A stretch of DNA of 64,000 nucleotides. Source: Gautieria morchelliformis (Eukaryota; Basidiomycota; Agaricomycetes; Gomphales; Gomphaceae). Both the position numbers and the translations under genes were made by a program. Position 1 is the stretch's first letter. The number at the start of each line of letters is the position of its first letter. The stretch lies in the NCBI GenBank assembly GCA_015179125.1, contig WHVA01000010.1, positions 495,400-559,399 of the forward strand, given 5' to 3'. The notes below the pieces were generated by a model that was not told the DNA's origin, made no database searches, and saw only the letters and a program-made list of their open reading frames with translations. Of this stretch, positions 58,461 through 64,000 are shown in pieces.

Positions 58461-60104
58461 CTAAATCATGGTGTGAGTATACATGATACGCATCATTGCT
58501 TGAAAGACGGCCCAGACATTCTCTAACGTCACTACCGTCTGTAAAGATTGAAAGGCCGTCTGTGCGTGAGCAGCATATTCAGTGCTGGAGAACCGAATGA
58601 TATCCTCCCCACCCAGCTCTTCCTTGAGCTTCCAGATCAATGAAACGTCTACCAGCTGCAGGCAATCTTCACCACCATATTTATGTGGCAATGCCATAGA
58701 AATGTTTGGGGCAACCCCTGAAGGGTTTTTCTTACCACGGTCCTTGCATAGTGATTGTTGAAATGATCCCGCAGCTGGTCTAGCTCCTGTTGAATAATTA
58801 ATGTTGGCCAAAGCCATTGCACGAGATCACTCACATGGAAGTAAGTCCAAATATTCAACCTCACAAAATACACTTACTACTGCCGATTATCATTGCTATC
58901 ATAACCATAAAGTTCTGAACCTTTCTGCCACACAACCTTGACATTGTCTCCCCACTGAAGGCGTACACGAAGCCATCCACGCTCAATGGTCGTGTTATGA
59001 ATGCTTGGCAGGAAGCGATGTGCAGGAAGGTCGGTTACTGGTAGTTCTGGGGAAAAGGCCTCACTAGATGTCATCAAAGTTAAATCAGATTGTAAAATAC
59101 AGTAATGCAAATATACTACTGTAATGCACTTGCAAAACCATAAACCTGGGTTGTCTCCAATCCACAGTCTGTTGTGGATTGGATAGGCATTCCTGGATAA
59201 CCAGTCAGTTTCAGATATCCAGTGACACAAGAAGTACAAACTTACCACCAAGCTCTTCCACCAACGAAAGATACAGGTAAGTGATTGGCACTCCGATGCG
59301 ATTGTTTGGAACTACCCATAGGCCAAGCCATTTTCCTGACCATACGGCCCGAATGCCCCAGACTGGGAAGCCGATTGAACTTAACTTATCATGCCCATCT
59401 CCACTCCACTCATAGTGGGGTCCCGGGACCAGCAATGAGCCACGAGGGACTTTCTTCATGGTGGGATCACGTAATGAAAATCCCTCGGGGTCTTGGAGGC
59501 GCATCTCAGTTTCAACATAGTCTCTGCAAAATCTTTATGAGTATCTTCAAAATATTAAGATATATAGTGCATCTTACCTGGTAAGATGCACCCCTTGACT
59601 CCTTGCAATGTTTTATTTGATGATTCGTGGACTGCGTCGCTTCATGGGATCTTTTGCCATCTCATCCAATACAAGCTGCCGTTTAACCAAATCTGGCAAT
59701 GCCACAGTTGTTCGTCCGCTGGCTTTGAGTCCCAATTTGGCTCGGCATCTGACAATAGATGCCGGACTATAGCATGATAAAAATCAGTTTATTCAACACA
59801 ATAAAATAAAACCGCACCTTATTGACAACTGGTGCTCGGCCTTAAGGAGTTGGCTGAGGGTGTGCTTGTTGATGACACCACGGCGGTCATATTCCTGAAG
59901 TAGCGTCTGTAGTTGAGGGTCATCACTTGAAGCTAAGCAAAAGGTTAGGGTGAACTTTGCCTGGAAACACGTTCAGAACTCACGGCAGTCCTTGTATTGA
60001 TTTTTCCCGGTTGGGTTTCGGTTATAAGAGCTGGAACTGGGGCCGGAATGTGGCAGATCGCCAATCCTAGGCTCCTCGTCGATCCCAGCCTCCTCTCGGC
60101 TCAT
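58461..60104 (-). pseudogene. DDE integrase-like transposase, copy 2 (stop and frameshift)
   Basis: The first exon starts at 60104 (MSREEAGIDEEPR, ending YNRNPTGKNQYKDC). The exons that follow have LQTLLQEYDRRG, CRAKLGLKASGR and RQLVLDEMAKDP. The catalytic core repeats copy 1 with WSGDGHDKL, STTDCGLETTQ and HNTTIERGWLR, the putative Asp-Asp-Glu set. An in-frame TAA lies at 59613-59615 (copy 1 has Glu-Asp at the aligned place). A frame change occurs near 58745, between FNNHYART and KDRGKKNPSG. The protein ends at 58461. It is related to copy 1 along its whole length but clearly diverged. Confidence 0.82.
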
Positions 60105-60313
60105 CGCTGGACAAGAAAGGAGAGTAGTAGTACAACTTACTGCGCCGAAACTGAGTGCAGGAAGCGGCCGCGACGAATTTGAAGAGTGCGCGCCTGTACA
60201 GCTGTTAGTGGCTGTGTTTGCTGCCACAGCGATTCTTGCAGACAGAGGCCAAAAAAGTTAGAGAGCAACGCGTCGCACGGCATGCACCGTGCCGCTATCA
60301 CGTGAGACACCAA

Positions 60314-60413
60314 CTCGCAGCGTGCCGGTGTCACGTGTACGGTGCCCAACTCATGTGAGGCACCCCTGATCAAAACCGATCATCGTAAGTAATTTTCAAT
60401 ATCTTAATATCAC
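60314..60413 (-). repeat. Right terminal inverted repeat, copy 2
   Basis: It is the partner of 52096-52195, with five mismatches over about 100 bp. Confidence 0.8.
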
Positions 60414-60517
60414 TAGAGTAAGGGCCGATACCGGCAGCCCCCTTGCACTGGAATTGAGCAAGACGGTAAACATTTGGCCAATTAATTTACACGACAAAGG
60501 CTATGTGACTAAGAACG

Positions 60518-60792
60518 TTATGCGCGAATCTTTTTCTTAGGGCTCGTTGAAGGGCCATCCCTTATATTCTTCCTTTTCATGGGAGATGCAACCGGAGGTT
60601 TCGGGGGAGATATGACCAACATCTCGCGAATCATGGGTATGCTCATGGCTTTAGCGCTCCTACCAGTGAATACCCAGCTCGTGAGGGTGAAGTGCACCTC
60701 CACGACGGCCCCTTTTAGGAATCTATCATACTGGGATGGTACGATAGGGTCTCCGTTGACATTGAAGGCGGGGAGGGGACAAATGTCGTGCG
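60518..60792 (-). pseudogene. C-terminal gene remnant cut by a retrotransposon
   Basis: A clean minus-strand frame (VNGDPIVPSQYDRFLKGAVV, then VHFTLTSWVFTG, ending in a Lys/Arg-rich SPKKKIRA) runs to a stop at 60518. It is truncated upstream exactly where the retroelement begins. It resembles the C-terminus of uncharacterised agaricomycete proteins; I cannot name it. Confidence 0.55.
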
Positions 60793-61386
60793 TGTAAGAA
60801 CCCGGCCTTTGGCCGGTTACTTACCGGTAAAACCTTCTTCCAAGCCCGAGCCTTGTGATATTCGTGCCCGAGTACATATAATCCTTATCCGCGCCCGAGC
60901 TTGAGCTCATATCCGACCTTGATCCCATGCCCGTATCCCCTTAGTTACTGTTTCTGCTCCATCACGCATCATTCGTATATTACCTCGCCCTGACCTCGGT
61001 CTCCTGACCTCGCCCTGACCTCCCCTAGTATGTTCGCCCCTGACTCGTACCCTCGCTCGTATATAACCCCCCTTGTATGCATTCCTACTCCTCAGTCTGA
61101 AAATCAACTATCGTATCCCTTCGATCCCTAGCTAGTTTATAAGTCTCGCCTCTTAAGCCAAACCTCGCCTCTTATTCGTTTGCCTCCGAAGTTGGGACTC
61201 GTGCGTAGGGTCAGCTCAGCACATAAGCTGAAGCCAAGTCCCTCTCCGACTTCCCCATCCAAACCTTGTCCCGTAACCTCGGACCTTACCTCGGGTTTCG
61301 CCCCCGATCTCGGTCAACCTTACGACGGATTGTATCATAACAGTATTTTCAGACTGCTTACACCCTACGTATCCCTTTTCTTCACT
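60793..61386 (+). repeat. Probable 5' LTR and leader of a Ty3/gypsy element
   Basis: It begins TGTAAGAACCCGG immediately after the cut gene remnant, as an LTR should. It is CT-rich with repeated CTCGCC/CCTGACCTC motifs. The LTR's 3' end and the primer-binding site could not be fixed because the 3' LTR is outside the window. Confidence 0.5.
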
Positions 61387-62616
61387 ATGTCCATGATGAC
61401 TCGTTCTCGCACCCTTCGGGGTATATCAGAACAACGACATTTCTCGGAAGCCCCCGACGACTCACCACCGTCCCCGGGGATACCCCTCGCAGACCCCGCC
61501 GAGCCTAGTAACAAAGGCAAAGGAAGGGCTGACCCCGGTGACCCTTCAGGAGATCCAGGTGATGGCTCTGGAGGTTCTGACAATGATCAGGACCTCCCCA
61601 ACCTACCACCTGAGGACCTCAGTGACCTCGAGGACAATGAGCTTATGTGTCGAGTGTTCATCAAGCTCGCGAAACCTCGGGAGTCCGAAGCATGAGCCAA
61701 GGTCAAGGAACCGGATAGTTATGACGGTACTGACCAGGCCAAGCTTCGCACCTTCTTCCTTCAATGCGTACTCAACTTCCGAGATCGCCCCACAGCTTTC
61801 AAAACTGGGGCCTCGAAGGTGCAGTATGCTATTTCTTACCTGTCTGGCTCAGCTCTACAGTATTTTGAGCCGGCGATCCTCGGCGAAGTCCAACCTGAGC
61901 CAGATTGGCTCGAGGACTGGGACAGCTTCAAGGCTGAGCTTGAGCTCAACTTCGGGCCATACAACAACGCTGCCCAAGCTGAGATTGACCTCGAGAAGAT
62001 CGTTATGAAAGAGCACCACAAGGCCGCGTGATTCTTTATCGACTTCGCCCGAGCTTCGACTCGGACTCAGTGGAACGATGCGGCCCTCCGACACTTCGCC
62101 TACAAGGGCTTGGCCAAACAAATCAAGGACGACTTACTTCACTTCCCTCGATTCTGCAGCCTCGCCGAGCTTAGGAACTTCACGCTGGAATGCGACAGCC
62201 ATTACTGGGAGCGTAAGGAATATGACGCCATGATCAATGGTCGTAGCTCCCAGCCTGCACGCACTGCTAATCAGTCCAGCAGCAATGCCGCTAACAACAA
62301 CCAGTCGTCCAGCGGTTCTAATAACAATAAGAACCGCAACAAGACTAACAACAACGGCAAGGGTTCCAACAACAACTCTTCAAACAACAAGGGTCAGCCC
62401 GACATTGCGAGCAAGCTCGGGAAGGATGGCAAACTACTTCCCAAGGAGCGCCAACGTCGAGTCAACCAAGGCCTTTGCCTGCTTTGCGGCACCAAGGGCC
62501 ACATCGTCAAGGACTGCCCAAAGAACAAGTCTACCGGCGGTAGCGGTTCTAAAGGTTGGGCAGCGAAGACCCCTAACGAGGGGACTTCAGCCTCCATTAC
62601 GGAGGTGAAAAAATAG
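61387..62616 (+). pseudogene. Ty3/gypsy gag with two TGA stops
   Basis: The frame encodes a 410-codon Gag: a Pro/Gly/Asp-rich N-terminus, the retrotransposon gag domain (TFFLQCVLNFRDRP through QWNDAALRHFAYKGLAKQ), an Asn/Ser-rich linker, and one CCHC zinc knuckle (CLLCGTKGHIVKDC). Two in-frame TGA codons interrupt it, at 61693-61695 and 62029-62031, both at places where an Arg (CGA) would fit. Gag would form the virus-like particle that packages element RNA. Confidence 0.85.
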
Positions 62617-64000
62617 GTAGCAACCTCAGAACCACACGATCCGAGGATTGCGGTAACCTCACCCGTGTGCTCAGACTCAGTGCCGCTTCTCATTCACTGT
62701 CCAAAGATTCCCTTAATGTAGATCTAACCTCGCCTTCGCTCCCCAACGTCGCTTTTGTTGCCTTAGTTGACTGCGGGTCCTCAGATTGTTTTATTGAATC
62801 CAGATTTGTCCAGAAGTACTCTATGCCTGCTTATCCTGTCTCTCCTATACCCTTGAAACTATTTGACGGTAGTACTAACACTACCATTACCCAAGCTCTA
62901 GACCTCTGCATTTGCTTTCCGACTGGCGAACAACAATGGGTTACCTTCTACGTAACCTTGCTCGACTCGAGTTGCTCGATGGTACTTGGCCACAACTGGC
63001 TCACCCGCTACAATCCGTCGATTGACTGGGTATTGGGCAGTATTACTTTCAAGACCATCGACCTAACAACGACTCCAGTGACCACGGCAACGTCAACCCG
63101 CTCAGCTTTGGCTACGACTTCGACCTCGCCTTCGAAGTTGCAAGCACCCCTCGTTTCCCTAATCAATGCCCCCGCTTTCCTGCGTGCATCTAGATTGGAA
63201 GGGTCCGAAGTGTTTCAGCTCAATCTGGCTTTGCCTGAGCTCCTCGCCAGAGGGGCAACATCGGGAGAATGTTCCTCCGAGCTTTCTGAGAATATTGAGA
63301 AATATGTTCCCGAAGTATATCACGAATTTGCAGATGTGTTCAGTAAAGCACGCACTGACACTCTAGCTCCCCACCGACCCCACGATATCAAAATCAACCT
63401 CGAAGAAGGGACCTCGCCACCTATCGGTCCCATCTACTCTCTCTCAGCTTCCGAACTCAAAGCACTTCGCGAGTTCATCGACAAGCACTTGAACATCGGT
63501 TTCATCCGACCTTCACGCTCGCCTCATGGTGCACCGGTATTGTTTGTTCGCAAAAAAGATGGCTCACTTCGGTTGTGCGTCGACTTCCGAGGTTTAAACA
63601 AGATCTCGAAAAAAGATTGGTATCCATTGCCATTGATTGCTGACTTACTTGATGCTCCAAAGAATGCTTGCATCTATATGAAGATTGACCTTCGTCACGC
63701 TTACCACCTCGTACAGGTGGCCGAGGGTGACGAGTGGAAAACCGCCTTCAGGACTCGCTATGGGTCTTTTGAATGGTTGGTTATGCCATTTGGTCTCACT
63801 AACGGCCCTGCTGCTTTCCAGAGATTCATGAACGAGATTTTTGCCGACCTTTTGGACGTTTGTGTGGTGGTATACTTGGATGACATTCTAATCTACTCCA
63901 GTCACCCCTCCAAACATGTTGAACATGTCAAGGAAGTCTTGCGACGACTGCAACTCAACAACCTCTTCGCCAAAGAAGAAAATGCGAGTTCATCGCGACT
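62590..64000 (+). CDS. Ty3/gypsy pol: protease and reverse transcriptase, runs off the window
   Basis: Pol is open in the -1 frame relative to gag, overlapping its end. An aspartic-protease motif reads ALVDCGSSDCF (a DCG variant of the usual D[ST]G), with MVLGHNWLTRYNPSIDW downstream. The linker leads into the reverse transcriptase: GFIRPSRSPHGAPVLFVRKK, LRLCVDFRGLNK, YMKIDLRHAYH, and the catalytic YLDDILIYS. RNase H and integrase would follow beyond 64000. Close to the window end the expected KCEF motif is present only after a one-base shift (the A-run at about 63978), so the copy may be frameshifted there. Confidence 0.85.

Larger units (their letters stand above)
52096..60413. mobile_element. 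Two-gene DNA transposon, copy 2 (alpha-kinase + transposase), composite
   Basis: Inverted repeats of about 100 bp (52096-52195 and 60314-60413, five mismatches by eye, containing CAGGGGTGCCTCACATG and GACACCGGCACGCTGCGAG) bracket an alpha-kinase (+) and a convergent integrase-like transposase (-). This is the mirror image of copy 1. The distances from gene starts to the nearer ends are close to those of copy 1 (about 410 bp on the kinase side and 210 bp on the transposase side). Between the two genes, 55.4-58.4 kb holds foreign material: a TPR gene fragment and a member of the dispersed family. The more diverged ends suggest it is older than copy 1. I found no target duplication, so the exact ends are provisional. 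Confidence 0.75.

Noticed and set aside
1..64000. tRNA and rRNA genes
   Set aside because: I saw no cloverleaf with A and B boxes and no rRNA core sequence by eye; a covariance-model scan would be needed to exclude tRNAs fully.

Overview
The window looks like a piece of the nuclear genome of a basidiomycete fungus, probably an agaricomycete. Its genes are split by many 45-65 nt GT-AG introns, it encodes a NoxB-type NADPH oxidase and an L-rhamnose mutarotase, it has small fungal kinase-like and F-box genes, and it is packed with DNA transposons, repeat families and one Ty3/gypsy retroelement. All introns given here were placed by eye from splice signals and protein continuity.

Layout. 1-11.7 kb is a fairly ordinary gene block: a DMATS-type aromatic prenyltransferase (-), a 20-exon sugar transporter with 9-nt and 6-nt micro-exons (+), ubiquilin/Dsk2 (+) and tRNA-dihydrouridine synthase Dus1 (-). 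12.6-13.0 kb holds a decayed fragment of the corepressor Tup1. 13.4-19.9 kb is a nest of mobile DNA: a 5.6-kb transposon with 94-bp inverted ends and a 5-bp target duplication sits in an older foldback sequence, and a 487-bp hAT-like element with an 8-bp target duplication sits inside it. 20-25 kb has repeat copies and a kinase-like gene. 26-38.5 kb is a second gene block: rhamnose mutarotase, NoxB, an F-box protein, a BRI3-like membrane protein and a serine racemase/threonine dehydratase-like enzyme. 38.9-49 kb is a graveyard: a dispersed repetitive gene family and a long relic of the ribosome-biogenesis gene UTP14, split by about 2.1 kb that includes an Exo1-like exon. 49.5-51.8 kb is an MFSD1-like transporter. 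52.1-60.4 kb is a second, older transposon of the same architecture as the one at 13.5 kb. 60.8-64 kb is the 5' half of a Ty3/gypsy element that has cut into another gene remnant.

The most interesting signal is the repeated two-gene transposon. Both copies carry a DDE integrase-like transposase and, convergent to it, an alpha-type (MHCK/eEF2K-like) protein kinase with two N-terminal zinc ribbons and the alpha-kinase C-terminal H-C-N-x-x-C zinc signature. The two copies lie in opposite orientations. Their proteins are clearly diverged and their terminal repeats look unrelated, yet gene content, orientation and distances to the ends are the same. This suggests that the kinase is a long-standing part of the element and not a chance capture. 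Every gene of both copies carries at least one disabling lesion, so these two copies look dead, but intact relatives should exist elsewhere in the genome.
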